NCBI RefSeq assembly: GCF_034521915.1
Contig: NZ_JAXHLU010000004.1
Span: forward strand, 248,001 to 312,000
DNA: 64,000 nucleotides
Reading direction: 5' to 3'
Origin: Fodinibius sp034521915
GTDB taxonomy: Bacteria > Bacteroidota > Rhodothermia > Balneolales > Balneolaceae
A program made the translations under genes and the position numbers. Below are positions 15,007 to 24,259 of this stretch, in pieces. The first letter of the stretch is position 1. Each line of letters opens with the position of its first letter. Under the pieces are notes generated by a model. It did no database searches and was not told where the DNA came from. It saw only the letters and a list, made by a program, of their open reading frames with translations.

Positions 15007-16905
15007 ATGTGGTTAAATATTGATTCGTTTGAAGAGTACAAAGAAGTCTATAACGATAGTATTAAAAATCCCGAGAAATTTTGGGAACATGAAGCCGGTA
15101 CATTTTATTGGCGCGAGCGATGGGATGAAACACATAGCGGAAGTTTTGAGGATGGAAATGTGAAATGGTTTGAAGGTGGGAAGCTGAATATTACCGAAAA
15201 TTGTCTGGATCGCCACCTGAATACCATCGGTAACAAAACAGCATTTATCTTTGAGCCTAATCACCCGGATTCTTTTCGACGAACGATTACTTATCGGCAG
15301 TTGCATGAAGATGTTTGCCGCTTTGCCAATGTTCTCGAATCCAAAGGTATTGAAAAAGGCGATCGCGTAGCAATTTATATGGCGATGACGCCGGAGCTAA
15401 TGATTGCGGCCTTGGCTTGTGCACGCATCGGAGCCGTGCACTCTATTGTATTTGCCGGATTTTCTGCCCAGGCACTGGCCGGTCGAATTCAGGATTGCGA
15501 TGCTAAAATGCTGATTACCAATGATGGGTTGCGCCGCGGTGAAAAGCACGTACCGCTAAAAGATATTTCAGATGAGGCGCTTGAAGATTGTCCTACCGTC
15601 GAAAAGGTAATCGTGTGCCAGCGTACGAACCGTGATATAGATTGGGTGGAAGGACGCGATGAATGGTGGCACCTGCTGATTAGAAATGCCTCCAAAGAGC
15701 ATGAAGCCGTAGAAATGGATGCAGAAGATCCACTTTTTATTCTCTATACCTCGGGATCTACGGGTAAGCCCAAGGGTCAGGTTCATACCTGCGGGGGATA
15801 TATGGTCTACACCAGCTATACTTTCCGTAATGTGTTTCAGGTTGAAGAAGATTCAGTTTATTGGTGTACGGCCGATGCGGGCTGGATTACTGGGCACTCC
15901 TACATTTTATACGGTCCATTGCTAAATGGTGCAACCGGTATCATCTTCGAGGGTACACCCACTTATCCCGATCCCGGTAGACTGTGGGAGGTTTGTGAAA
16001 AATATAACGTAACGCACTTTTATACATCCCCAACAGCTATCCGTGCGCTGATGAAAGAGGATATCGAGTATGTCAACAAGTACGACCTAAACTCACTCGA
16101 AGTTCTTGGAACGGTAGGTGAGCCGATTAACGAAGAGGCCTGGCACTGGTATCATGATAAGATTGGAAATGGGAAATGTCCGATTGTAGATACTTGGTGG
16201 CAAACGGAGACAGGTGGTATCATGATTTCCCCGCTGGCGGGAGTTACGCCAACAAAGCCCGGATTTGCTACGCTGCCGTTACCCGGCGTCGACCCTGCTC
16301 TTATGGATGATGATGGCAAGGAAATCAGTGGTAACGGAGTTCAAGGCAATCTTGTAATTAAGCAGCCATGGCCGGGTATGACGCGCGGAATATGGGGCAA
16401 TCAGGAGCGCTATATGGAAACCTATTTTGAGGATTATCCCGGCTATTACTTCACGGGTGACGGTTGTCGACGCGACGAAGATGGCTACTATCGTATTACT
16501 GGTCGTGTTGATGATGTGCTTAATGTTTCGGGTCACCGGTTAGGTACGGCCGAGATTGAGAACGCCATTGATGAACATCCCAAGGTGGTAGAGGCTGCCA
16601 TTGTGGGATATCCACATGATGTTAAAGGGGAAGGTATTTTTGCCTTTATGACGTGTGATGATGGTGTTTCTGAACCAGAAACGTTTAAAAAGGAAATCGA
16701 TGACTTGGTTTCTAAAATAATTAGTCCGATCGCCAAACCGGATAAAATTCAGATTGTTGATGGATTGCCAAAGACACGATCAGGTAAAATTATGCGCCGT
16801 ATTCTCCGCAAGATTGCGGCAGGAGAAACTGATGACATGGGCGACACTTCAACGTTGCTTGATCCCAGTGTGGTAGAAGAAATTATGGATGGAACCGCGT
16901 ACTGA
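15007..16905 (+). CDS. acs: Acetate--CoA ligase (acetyl-CoA synthetase)
   Basis: A 632-residue ANL-superfamily enzyme making acetyl-CoA from acetate, ATP and CoA. Motifs: adenylation loop YTSGSTGKPKG, WWQTETGG for AMP and acetate binding (the Trp that restricts the pocket to small acyl groups), YYFTGDG, the hinge ITGRVDDVLNVSGHR, and the C-terminal lysine of PKTRSGKIMRR, which is the acetylation-controlled catalytic lysine in homologues. It is slightly shorter than the usual ~650. It is divergent from the helicase gene and ends at a strong terminator (16936-16967). Confidence 0.94.
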   Translation: MWLNIDSFEEYKEVYNDSIKNPEKFWEHEAGTFYWRERWDETHSGSFEDGNVKWFEGGKLNITENCLDRHLNTIGNKTAFIFEPNHPDSFRRTITYRQLHEDVCRFANVLESKGIEKGDRVAIYMAMTPELMIAALACARIGAVHSIVFAGFSAQALAGRIQDCDAKMLITNDGLRRGEKHVPLKDISDEALEDCPTVEKVIVCQRTNRDIDWVEGRDEWWHLLIRNASKEHEAVEMDAEDPLFILYTSGSTGKPKGQVHTCGGYMVYTSYTFRNVFQVEEDSVYWCTADAGWITGHSYILYGPLLNGATGIIFEGTPTYPDPGRLWEVCEKYNVTHFYTSPTAIRALMKEDIEYVNKYDLNSLEVLGTVGEPINEEAWHWYHDKIGNGKCPIVDTWWQTETGGIMISPLAGVTPTKPGFATLPLPGVDPALMDDDGKEISGNGVQGNLVIKQPWPGMTRGIWGNQERYMETYFEDYPGYYFTGDGCRRDEDGYYRITGRVDDVLNVSGHRLGTAEIENAIDEHPKVVEAAIVGYPHDVKGEGIFAFMTCDDGVSEPETFKKEIDDLVSKIISPIAKPDKIQIVDGLPKTRSGKIMRRILRKIAAGETDDMGDTSTLLDPSVVEEIMDGTAY

Positions 16906-16935
16906 TTGTCGCAAAAATTAATGAATAGTAAATGG

Positions 16936-16967
16936 GGACACATCATTAAGTTGATGTGTCCTTTTTT
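16936..16967 (+). terminator. Intrinsic terminator after acs
   Basis: A perfect 10-bp stem GGACACATCA/TGATGTGTCC with a 6-base loop, followed by six T residues. It lies 30 bases after the acs stop and touches the stop of the convergent membrane protein gene. Confidence 0.9.
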
Positions 16968-17334
16968 AAATCGAGAGGAAAAATCCAACAATGAAAAGCA
17001 AAATACTTACTACTAAAAGGATAAGTCGAAATCTTGTGCGCATCATCATAGGATGAAAAAATAAGCCGTACGTGAGGGGTTTACTGCTCAGCCAATCGTA
17101 ATAGTGATGCCGATGTGCTTCCCCCAGTGCCATTGTTACATGTCCGTGAAGAATGGTAATCATAAACGGGATGGAGAAAAGACAAGATCCAGCGTAAATG
17201 ATGAACTGCTCAATTCCTGACAAATTTGCTAAATACCAATAGGGCCAGGCAAAAAGTAGAAAAAAAGGCACGCTGAGCATCCAATTGATGATGCTGATGC
17301 GCTTAAAATTTTGGGGATTGAGCTCTTGGTTCAT
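16966..17334 (-). CDS. Small membrane protein of unknown function
   Basis: A 122-residue protein with about three hydrophobic helices (INWMLSVPFFLLFAWPYWYL, FIIYAGSCLFSIPFMITIL, LILLVVSILLFIVGFFL) and a His-rich loop between them (HGHVTMALGEAHRHHYY). The histidines could bind metal or be incidental. Family not recognised. Its start overlaps the end of the upstream 139-residue membrane protein gene by about 30 bases, so the two are co-translated. Confidence 0.6.
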   Translation of the reverse strand: MNQELNPQNFKRISIINWMLSVPFFLLFAWPYWYLANLSGIEQFIIYAGSCLFSIPFMITILHGHVTMALGEAHRHHYYDWLSSKPLTYGLFFHPMMMRTRFRLILLVVSILLFIVGFFLSI

Positions 17335-17722
17335 AGTACTCGTCTGTTAGATCATCACCTTTGGTTGCTTCGGCCGAGTCGTTTTTCCAGATATGAATGT
17401 ACCAATAAATGGGTATTGCTATCCCATAGGCAAGAAACACTACAGCGATCCACAAAATTCGCTTTTCGGTATCCAAAATAGGGTTTCGAATTATGTGGAC
17501 GATGTAAAAAACAAATAATCCCAGTGCAAGTAGAATAATGGGAAATACATAGGGAAGGATATAACTCAAATAGGAAAATAACATCATGGGCATTGCCGGC
17601 TCCTGCGAAAAAAACATTGAGAAAAAATTTAAAATGACAAAGCCCAGAATACTAATTGCAAATAACAGGGGAAGGAACGTCAAAACCCCAAGAACAATTT
17701 TAGCAGTTTTATTTAAATTCAT
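17303..17722 (-). CDS. Small membrane protein of unknown function
   Basis: A 139-residue protein with three predicted membrane helices (VLGVLTFLPLLFAISILGFVI, LPYVFPIILLALGLFVFYI, WIAVVFLAYGIAIPIYWYI) and a charged cytoplasmic tail (NDSAEATKGDDLTDEYY). Its arrangement resembles small phospholipase-D-nuclease-like or PLDc_N membrane proteins, but no motif is decisive. The start lies 15 bases left of the alanine dehydrogenase stop, so it may share that transcript. Confidence 0.55.
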   Translation of the reverse strand: MNLNKTAKIVLGVLTFLPLLFAISILGFVILNFFSMFFSQEPAMPMMLFSYLSYILPYVFPIILLALGLFVFYIVHIIRNPILDTEKRILWIAVVFLAYGIAIPIYWYIHIWKNDSAEATKGDDLTDEYYEPRAQSPKF

Positions 17723-17737
17723 TGAAATATTTGATTG

Positions 17738-18952
17738 TTAAATTTGACTGGCAATCAGCATCTCAATTTCTCGGTAGGGCATATCAAAAATTTTGGAAAG
17801 TGATTTTTTAGTGAGATGTTTTTTGTAAACATAGGTACCGTTGCGCAATGCGGTGTTTGTCCAAAGACATTCTCGAATTCCTCCCGCATCACCTATAGCC
17901 AGCAGGTAGGGGACAATCACGTTATTTAGGGCATAGGTAGCGGTGCGGGCAACATTAGATGGAATATTGGGCACACAATAGTGAATTACATCGTGTGCCA
18001 TAAATGTAGGCTGTGAATGTGTGGTTGCCCTGCTGGTAGCAATACAACCGCCTTGATCAATTACGGTATCCACAATAACGCTGCCGGGTTTCATAGAGGC
18101 AACCATAGGTTCGGTGACAAGTACAGGAGCGCGTTCCCCCTCAAACATGGCCGCTCCGATTACGACATCAGCATATTGCAGGGCTGAAGACAGGTATTGG
18201 TAATTAGCTGTGGCTGTAATAATACGACGATCAAGGGCATTTTCGAGGTGACGTAATTTTGCAAGATCGTTATCCATCACAAATACCTGCGCGCCATACC
18301 CCAAGGCTGTTCGTGCGGCATATTCGGCCGTAATGCCGGCTCCCAGAATTACAACCGTAGCAGGGGGGATACCCGAAATGCCCCCCAGCATAATACCCTG
18401 TCCACCCTCTGTTTTTTCCAGATAGTGAGCACCTATTTGTAATGACATTGATCCGGTAATTTCGTGCATCATCCGAACAATGGGGAACTCTTTATCTTCT
18501 CCCTTGATAAATTCGAAGCCAATAGCGGTAATATTCTTTTTGATTAAAAGATCGATAAATTCTTCGGTGGTGTTGCCAAGATGCAGTGCAGAAAGGAGGG
18601 TTTGGTCTTGCTCAAGAAGTTCAAATTCAGAATCTGACGGTGGTGCAACTTTAACAATCATGTCAGATTTTTTATAGACCTCATCAATACTAAGAGCAAT
18701 TTCAGCGCCGGCGTCGGCAAATTCCTGATCGGTAAAGTTAGCTTCGCCCCCGGCATCCTGCTCAATAAAAACCTCATGTCCGTTGGCTATTAAAACCGAA
18801 GCCCCACCGGGAGTTAAACAAATTCGGCGCTCATCATTGGAGACTTCGTTTGGTACTCCTATCTTTAGGGAGATATTGGATTCCGATTTCATCAGGCGCT
18901 TTTCCAGCGTCTGTATTCCAATTTGTTCTGTTTCCAGGGGATTAATATCCAT
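17738..18952 (-). CDS. ald: Alanine dehydrogenase
   Basis: A 404-residue NAD-dependent dehydrogenase interconverting L-alanine and pyruvate plus ammonia. Visible: the N-terminal substrate domain with KIGVPNEVSNDERR and LTPGG; the substrate-site Lys in MIVKVAPP; HE in MMHEITGSMS; the nucleotide-binding loop VVILGAGITAEYAAR; and VIDQGGCIATSR. It carries about 28 extra N-terminal residues compared with the usual ~370. A downstream ATG at 18889 (MKSESN) would give a canonical start, so the annotated start may be too long. Membrane protein genes follow. Confidence 0.9.
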   Translation of the reverse strand: MDINPLETEQIGIQTLEKRLMKSESNISLKIGVPNEVSNDERRICLTPGGASVLIANGHEVFIEQDAGGEANFTDQEFADAGAEIALSIDEVYKKSDMIVKVAPPSDSEFELLEQDQTLLSALHLGNTTEEFIDLLIKKNITAIGFEFIKGEDKEFPIVRMMHEITGSMSLQIGAHYLEKTEGGQGIMLGGISGIPPATVVILGAGITAEYAARTALGYGAQVFVMDNDLAKLRHLENALDRRIITATANYQYLSSALQYADVVIGAAMFEGERAPVLVTEPMVASMKPGSVIVDTVIDQGGCIATSRATTHSQPTFMAHDVIHYCVPNIPSNVARTATYALNNVIVPYLLAIGDAGGIRECLWTNTALRNGTYVYKKHLTKKSLSKIFDMPYREIEMLIASQI

Positions 18953-19065
18953 ATTTGATTATTTTACGAGAAGTAACGTAGCTTAATTTAATCTACCTAC
19001 TGACGCTAAGCAAAAAGACTATTTTAATATTTAAGATGGATAGGATTTTATATCGTAACAATTGG

Positions 19066-19121
19066 GAAATACGAATTAGGATTTAATATTAAAAACTAAA
19101 TAATTCCTAATTCTTCATTTC
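19066..19121. repeat. Long imperfect palindrome upstream of rsmA
   Basis: GAAAT and GAATTAGGA on the left arm (19066-19081) pair with TCCTAATTC and ATTTC on the right (19105-19121), with short internal mismatches and a 23-base AT-rich centre. It lies just upstream of rsmA, in the divergent spacer after ald. It could be an extragenic palindromic repeat or a regulatory hairpin. No T-run follows, so termination is unlikely. Confidence 0.55.
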
Positions 19122-19142
19122 ACATTATTAATTATACAAACA

Positions 19143-19919
19143 ATGAGTATTCGCCCGAAAAAAAGTTTAGGACAGCATTTTCTTACGGATGAGAATATCA
19201 TCCAGAAAATTGCCGATGCCATTCCTGCCAAAGTGGGAGATCGTGTGATCGAAATTGGACCCGGTACGGGAGCTCTGACGGGCGCATTGCTAAAACAGTT
19301 TGAAGATGTGGTTGCTGTGGAACTGGATCAGCGGGCAATAGAAGTATTGGAGCAAAAGTTTGATGATCTGGAAATCCGTCACGAAAATGTGCTGGATGTA
19401 AATTGGGAAGAGCTTTCTATCGGAAAAGAGAAAACCCATGTGGTCGGGAATCTGCCGTATTATATTACCAGCCAGATTCTATTCTCGTTACTTGAGAATC
19501 GTTATTTAATGGCCGATGCGCTACTGATGATGCAGAAAGAAGTGGCCGAGCGATTGGTAGCCAATATTCGAACCAAAGATTATGGAATTTTGAGTGTGCA
19601 GACACAGCTCATGTGTACTCCTGAAATTTTATTTCCCGTTTCTCGTCACTGCTTTAGTCCTCAGCCTAATGTGGAAAGTGCCATAGTAAAACTGACTTTT
19701 GATAAAGGAGAGCTAAACTGTTCGGATAAGAATTTAAAAACCGTTGTTCGTACGGCCTTTAATCAGCGGCGAAAAAAGTTAAGCAATGCCCTAAAGCCAG
19801 TGGTCGGTAAAGATAAGCAGCCCAGTGGGTTTAACTTTGACAAGCGAGCCGAGGCATGGGAGCCGTCCGAATATGAAAAGTTGACAGCACAACTGGTCGA
19901 TGATGGCATTTTGACCTGA
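19143..19919 (+). CDS. rsmA: 16S rRNA (adenine1518-N6/adenine1519-N6)-dimethyltransferase
   Basis: A 258-residue KsgA/RsmA methyltransferase that dimethylates two adjacent adenines in the 3' hairpin of 16S rRNA late in 30S assembly. It begins with the family signature KKSLGQHFL. Motif I is IEIGPGTGALT, motif IV is the catalytic NLPYYIT, and FNQRRKKLSNALK is the C-terminal rRNA-binding helix. Length is normal. A 255-base spacer separates it from groES. Confidence 0.95.
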   Translation: MSIRPKKSLGQHFLTDENIIQKIADAIPAKVGDRVIEIGPGTGALTGALLKQFEDVVAVELDQRAIEVLEQKFDDLEIRHENVLDVNWEELSIGKEKTHVVGNLPYYITSQILFSLLENRYLMADALLMMQKEVAERLVANIRTKDYGILSVQTQLMCTPEILFPVSRHCFSPQPNVESAIVKLTFDKGELNCSDKNLKTVVRTAFNQRRKKLSNALKPVVGKDKQPSGFNFDKRAEAWEPSEYEKLTAQLVDDGILT

Positions 19920-20064
19920 AATTTCGACCACTCTGTTTTTCAGATTTGACCATCAAGATTTAAATTATTGTTATTTGGTGATTTTAAGACTTTTGATGGC
20001 GGTTTTTATATAAAAAGACATTTCTCCTAAAGTTTGGTATGGTACTTGCTCACCTATAACCCTG

Positions 20065-20085
20065 TTGAAATTGATGTGATTTCAA
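20065..20085. promoter_or_regulatory. Inverted repeat TTGAAAT-N7-ATTTCAA upstream of groES
   Basis: A 7-bp perfect inverted repeat with a 7-base centre (TGATGTG), about 90 bases before the groES start. The half-site TTTCAA recurs at 20094-20099 and twice at 20133-20145. No CIRCE element (TTAGCACTC-N9-GAGTGCTAA) is present. The position suggests an operator or activator site for chaperonin expression; unproven. Confidence 0.4.
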
Positions 20086-20109
20086 ACAGAAGAATTTCAA
20101 AAGTATTAA

Positions 20110-20123
20110 CAGCAATATTGCTG
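20110..20123. promoter_or_regulatory. Perfect 14-bp palindrome upstream of groES
   Basis: CAGCAATATTGCTG is self-complementary and lies 52 bases before the groES ATG. It may form a hairpin in the leader or be a repressor half-site pair. It could be chance. Confidence 0.35.
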
Positions 20124-20174
20124 GATTCAAGAATTTCAAATTTCAACTAATAACTAAAATTAGGAGTCATACTT

Positions 20175-20468
20175 ATGGCTAAATCTAAGATTAAACCGTT
20201 AAGCGATCGTGTTCTGGTTCAGCCAGCACCTGCGGAAGAGAAAACTGAATCTGGAATTATTATTCCCGATTCTGCAAAAGAAAAACCTCAGGAAGGAACT
20301 GTAGTTGCTGCAGGTCCTGGCAAGGTTGAAAACGGTACCAAGATTGATATGTCGGTAGCAGAAGGCGACAAAGTGCTGTACGGAAAGTATTCTGGCACGG
20401 AAGTTACGCTGGATGGCGAAGAGTATCTGATTATGAGAGAATCCGACATTCTTGGAATCGTTGACTAA
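20175..20468 (+). CDS. groS: Co-chaperonin GroES
   Basis: A 97-residue Hsp10 subunit. The start KIKPLSDRVLVQPAPAEEKT and SGIIIPDSAKEKPQ (the mobile loop that binds GroEL) are typical, followed by GTVVAAGPGK, DKVLYGKYSGTEV and EYLIMRESDILGIVD. It forms a heptameric lid on GroEL. AGGAG (20161-20165) is upstream of the ATG. groEL follows 55 bases later in the same operon. Confidence 0.97.
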   Translation: MAKSKIKPLSDRVLVQPAPAEEKTESGIIIPDSAKEKPQEGTVVAAGPGKVENGTKIDMSVAEGDKVLYGKYSGTEVTLDGEEYLIMRESDILGIVD

Positions 20469-20523
20469 CGCAATTCTTTCAACATTTTTTAAACAAAAAC
20501 TCAAAAAAATTAAATAGGCAATT

Positions 20524-22212
20524 ATGTCTGCAAAATTAGTTCATTACGATATGGAAGCGCGCGATGCTCTCAAGCAGGGCGTTGACAAGCTTGCGAATGC
20601 TGTCAAGGTCACCTTGGGACCGCGTGGACGAAACGTAGTAATCGAAAAATCATTCGGTGCACCAACAGTTACAAAAGATGGTGTTACTGTAGCAAAAGAA
20701 ATTGAGCTGTCCAACAAGCGACAAAATATGGGCGCTCAAATGGTAAAAGAAGTTGCTTCCAGAACCAGCGATAATGCTGGTGACGGTACAACAACAGCTA
20801 CCGTTCTTGCTCAGTCCATCATTCAAACCGGATTGAAGAATGTTACCGCTGGTGCTAATCCGATGGAATTGAAGCGAGGTATTGACATAGCAGTTAAGGC
20901 TATTGTCGAAGAGCTTCGTAAAACAAGTCAACCTGTAGGTGACAGCCTCGAAAGTATTAAGCAAATTGGTACTATTTCGGCCAACGGCGATGAAGAAATT
21001 GGCCAAAACATTGCGGATGCAATGGAAAAAGTTGGCCAAGACGGTGTTATCACTGTTGAAGAAGCCAAAGGTACTGAAACCTATCTCGAGACGGTTGAAG
21101 GTATGCAGTTCGACCGCGGATATCTGTCCCCTTATTTTGTGACGGATTCTGAAAATATGGTAGCAGAGATGGAAGAGCCTTATATCCTGATCTTCGATAG
21201 TAAGATCAGCAATATGAAGGATCTGCTTCCTATCCTGGAAAAAGTTATTCAAACCAGCAAGCCTCTGCTGATTATCGCTGAAGATATTGAAGGCGAAGCA
21301 CTGGCTACATTGGTTGTTAACAAGCTGCGCGGATCGCTCAAGATTGCAGCTGTTAAAGCGCCTGGCTTTGGTGATCGTCGCAAGCAGATGTTGGAAGACA
21401 TCGCGATCTTGACAGACGGTACCGTGATTTCTGAAGAGCGTGGATACAAGCTCGAAAATGCTACTCTTGATTTCTTAGGTACTGCTGATCGCGTCAATAT
21501 CACGAAAGATGATACGACGATTGTTGGCGGCCAAGGAAAAGAAAACGATATCCAGGCTCGTGTAAATCAGATTAAAGGACAAATTGAGTCCAGCACTTCT
21601 GATTATGATCGCGAGAAGCTGCAAGAGCGTCTTGCTAAATTGAGCGGCGGTGTTGCAGTGCTCAACATTGGAGCTGCTTCTGAAGTAGAAATGAAAGAGA
21701 AGAAAGCTCGTGTTGAAGATGCACTCCACGCTACACGTGCCGCAGTTGAAGAAGGCATTGTAGCAGGTGGTGGCGTTGCGCTGCTCCGTGCTCGCAAAGC
21801 AATTGAAGAGTTAGAAGCTGAAGTGCCTGATCAGAAAGTTGGCTTCAACATAGTTCATCGCGCTCTTGAAGAGCCGCTTCGAATTATTGCCAATAATGCC
21901 GGTGCTGAAGGTTCTATCGTTGTACAGAAAGTCCTTGAAGGCAAAGGTGGCTTTGGATACAACGCTCGTACCGAAACATATGAAGACCTCATTGAAGCCG
22001 GTGTAATCGATCCTACAAAAGTAACACGAACAGCACTTGAAAATGCTGCTTCTGTTGCCGGATTGATGTTAACTACCGAAGCTATCATCTCTGATAAGCC
22101 TACAAAAGGCGATGACGATGATGATGACGGTGGACCTGGCGGAGGCGGTATGCCAGGCGGCATGGGAGGCGGTATGCCCGGAGGAATGGGCGGAATGGGT
22201 GGCATGATGTAA
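20524..22212 (+). CDS. groL: Chaperonin GroEL (Hsp60)
   Basis: A 562-residue ATP-dependent folding chamber subunit. Characteristic blocks are visible: TLGPRGRNVVIEKSFG, the ATP-binding DNAGDGTTTATVLAQ, AVKAPGFGDRRKQMLEDIA, and the GroEL signature AAVEEGIVAGGGVALLRA. A C-terminal tail rich in Asp (KGDDDDDDG) and then GGM repeats (PGGMGG) ends the protein. The longer Asp-plus-GGM tail accounts for its being larger than the usual ~545. An intrinsic terminator follows. It is the only groEL in the window. Confidence 0.98.
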   Translation: MSAKLVHYDMEARDALKQGVDKLANAVKVTLGPRGRNVVIEKSFGAPTVTKDGVTVAKEIELSNKRQNMGAQMVKEVASRTSDNAGDGTTTATVLAQSIIQTGLKNVTAGANPMELKRGIDIAVKAIVEELRKTSQPVGDSLESIKQIGTISANGDEEIGQNIADAMEKVGQDGVITVEEAKGTETYLETVEGMQFDRGYLSPYFVTDSENMVAEMEEPYILIFDSKISNMKDLLPILEKVIQTSKPLLIIAEDIEGEALATLVVNKLRGSLKIAAVKAPGFGDRRKQMLEDIAILTDGTVISEERGYKLENATLDFLGTADRVNITKDDTTIVGGQGKENDIQARVNQIKGQIESSTSDYDREKLQERLAKLSGGVAVLNIGAASEVEMKEKKARVEDALHATRAAVEEGIVAGGGVALLRARKAIEELEAEVPDQKVGFNIVHRALEEPLRIIANNAGAEGSIVVQKVLEGKGGFGYNARTETYEDLIEAGVIDPTKVTRTALENAASVAGLMLTTEAIISDKPTKGDDDDDDGGPGGGGMPGGMGGGMPGGMGGMGGMM

Positions 22213-22255
22213 GCCAGCCGTTCTTAAGTAACCGTCTTTCATAAGACGATTTGAA

Positions 22256-22286
22256 GCCTCGTCCCGTTTAGGGACGGGGCTTTTTT
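22256..22286 (+). terminator. Intrinsic terminator after groEL
   Basis: The stem GCCTCGTCCC/GGGACGGGGC (one T-G pair) with loop GTTTA is followed by six T residues, about 45 bases after the groEL stop. Confidence 0.92.
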
Positions 22287-22388
22287 ATTTGAAAATATCC
22301 AGAGTGGAAAAAAACCGTTGAGCATCTCAATAAAATTACGTTTGTTAGTGTTCTTTCGGATTATCAACCTCAATCTTAATAAACATCT

Positions 22389-24173
22389 ATGATTCTTGCT
22401 CCCATCGATTGGGCTATAATTGGAGCTTATCTATTGTTTTCTTTGCTCATTGGCGTATGGGTAATGCGCAAAGCGGGTAAAAATTCAGAACAATTTTTTG
22501 CCGCCGGTAAAAATATGCCTTGGTGGCTGTTGGGGATATCGATGGTAGCTACTACATTTTCAACCGATACGCCCAACCTGGTTGCCAATATTGTGCGCAC
22601 TGATGGTGTGTCTGGAAATTGGGTGTGGTGGGCCTTTCTTCTTACAGGTATGCTCACCGTTTTTGTCTATGCCAATCTTTGGAAGCGATCGGGGGTATTA
22701 ACTGATGTCGAATTTTATGAGCTTCGATACAGTGGTAAAATGGCCGCTTTTCTGCGCGGTTTTCGTGCCGTATATCTTGGCTTTATTTTCAATGTGGTTG
22801 TGATGGCAACGGTATCACTGGCGGCGATAAAAATTAGCGGCGTATTGATGGGGTTAACGCCCGTTGAAACCGTAGTAATTGGTGGACTTATTACGGTTAT
22901 TTACAGCTCTCTCGGGGGATTGCGTGGTGTATTGCTCACCGATTTTTTCCAGTTCTTTTTGGCCATTGGTGGAAGTCTAATTGCTGCATATGTGGCATTA
23001 AATCATCCTGAAGTTGGCGGACTAAGTGGATTGCTGGAACACAAAGAAGTAGTAAGTCAGCTAAATATTTTGCCCGATTTCTCTGATCCTTCGCAGGCTA
23101 TTGGTATTTTTATTATCCCGCTGGTTATACAGTGGTGGAGCGTTTATTATCCGGGTGCTGAACCGGGAGGCGGGGGATATATTGCTCAGCGCATGTTTGC
23201 TGCTAAAGATGAGAATAACTCCATTGCTGCAGTGTTCTTTTTTAATGCCGCACATTACGCCCTGCGTCCCTGGCCATGGATTATAGTGGGATTATGTTCG
23301 ATTATCGTTTTCCCTGAAGTCGCTGATTTGAAAGAGGCGTTTCCCGATGCTTCGGGCGTAGCCGATCATGATATGGGATACCCGGCGATGCTTACATTTA
23401 TTCCAACGGGTTGGCTGGGATTAGTGGTTGCATCACTCACGGCTGCCTATATGTCAACTATTTCTACACATCTAAATTGGGGATCTTCTTATTTAGTTAA
23501 CGATTTTTATAAGCGGTTTATACGACCCGAAAGCTCAGAAAAAGAGCTTGTAACTGTGGGGCGTATTTCAACCGTAATTTTAATGATTGTAGCCGGGGCA
23601 CTTGCGTTACTTTTGCAAAATGCGCTCGACAGCTTTCAGATTATTTTACAGATTGGTGCCGGTACCGGGCTTTTGTTTATTCTTCGCTGGTTTTGGTGGC
23701 GTATTAATGCTGGGAGTGAGATCGCCGCCATGTTTATTGCTTTTGCCGTTGCTTTATATTTCCAGTTCGCTCATTCACATACCGGACTTCCGGAAGTTAC
23801 CGGATGGCAAGAACTTATTATTGGAGTAATTGTAACTACTATCGGGTGGCTTGGCGTTACATTTGCTACTCGTCCCACGAATAAGGAAACATTAATTAAC
23901 TTCTGTAAAGTAGCACGACCTGGCGGACCCGGATGGCAAAAAGTTATTGAGGAAGCTCGTGTTGAAGGAAAAGATACTGAACCCCTGGAAGATGAAGCAT
24001 GGCGCGTCCCCCAAGGGCTGCTGTGTATGGTTTTAGGATGTATTGCCGTTTACGGGGCCCTTTTTGCTACTGGCTATTGGATTTATGGAAAGTGGGTTTT
24101 GGCTTCGGTTATAACAATTATTTCTATCCTTGCTTCAGGATTGCTGTACAAAGCCTGGCGCAAAGCTAATTAA
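22389..24173 (+). CDS. Sodium:solute symporter family transporter
   Basis: A 594-residue SSS-family protein with about 13 membrane segments. Family features include the first-helix start DWAIIGAYLLFSLLIGVWV, FFAAGKNMPWW, the Na+-site helix VATTFSTDTPNLVA, YSSLGGLRGVLLTDFFQF, and STISTHLNWGSSYLVNDFY. Members co-import sugars, amino acids or organic acids with sodium. The substrate cannot be told. The cytoplasmic insert at about 500-540 is longer than in the common subfamilies. Monocistronic after the groESL terminator. Confidence 0.9.
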   Translation: MILAPIDWAIIGAYLLFSLLIGVWVMRKAGKNSEQFFAAGKNMPWWLLGISMVATTFSTDTPNLVANIVRTDGVSGNWVWWAFLLTGMLTVFVYANLWKRSGVLTDVEFYELRYSGKMAAFLRGFRAVYLGFIFNVVVMATVSLAAIKISGVLMGLTPVETVVIGGLITVIYSSLGGLRGVLLTDFFQFFLAIGGSLIAAYVALNHPEVGGLSGLLEHKEVVSQLNILPDFSDPSQAIGIFIIPLVIQWWSVYYPGAEPGGGGYIAQRMFAAKDENNSIAAVFFFNAAHYALRPWPWIIVGLCSIIVFPEVADLKEAFPDASGVADHDMGYPAMLTFIPTGWLGLVVASLTAAYMSTISTHLNWGSSYLVNDFYKRFIRPESSEKELVTVGRISTVILMIVAGALALLLQNALDSFQIILQIGAGTGLLFILRWFWWRINAGSEIAAMFIAFAVALYFQFAHSHTGLPEVTGWQELIIGVIVTTIGWLGVTFATRPTNKETLINFCKVARPGGPGWQKVIEEARVEGKDTEPLEDEAWRVPQGLLCMVLGCIAVYGALFATGYWIYGKWVLASVITIISILASGLLYKAWRKAN

Positions 24174-24259
24174 AATTCGTCCGGATGAGGAGCTTTTCGA
24201 AGCTGAATAGATGAAATTTATTACTGAAAGGATCCAAAACCCAGTCAGGATGACTCTAA

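Noticed and set aside
20650..22205. Several long antisense frames opposite groEL
   Set aside because: groEL is unmistakable on the plus strand; the antisense frames are codon-bias shadows with Pro- or Ile-rich composition.
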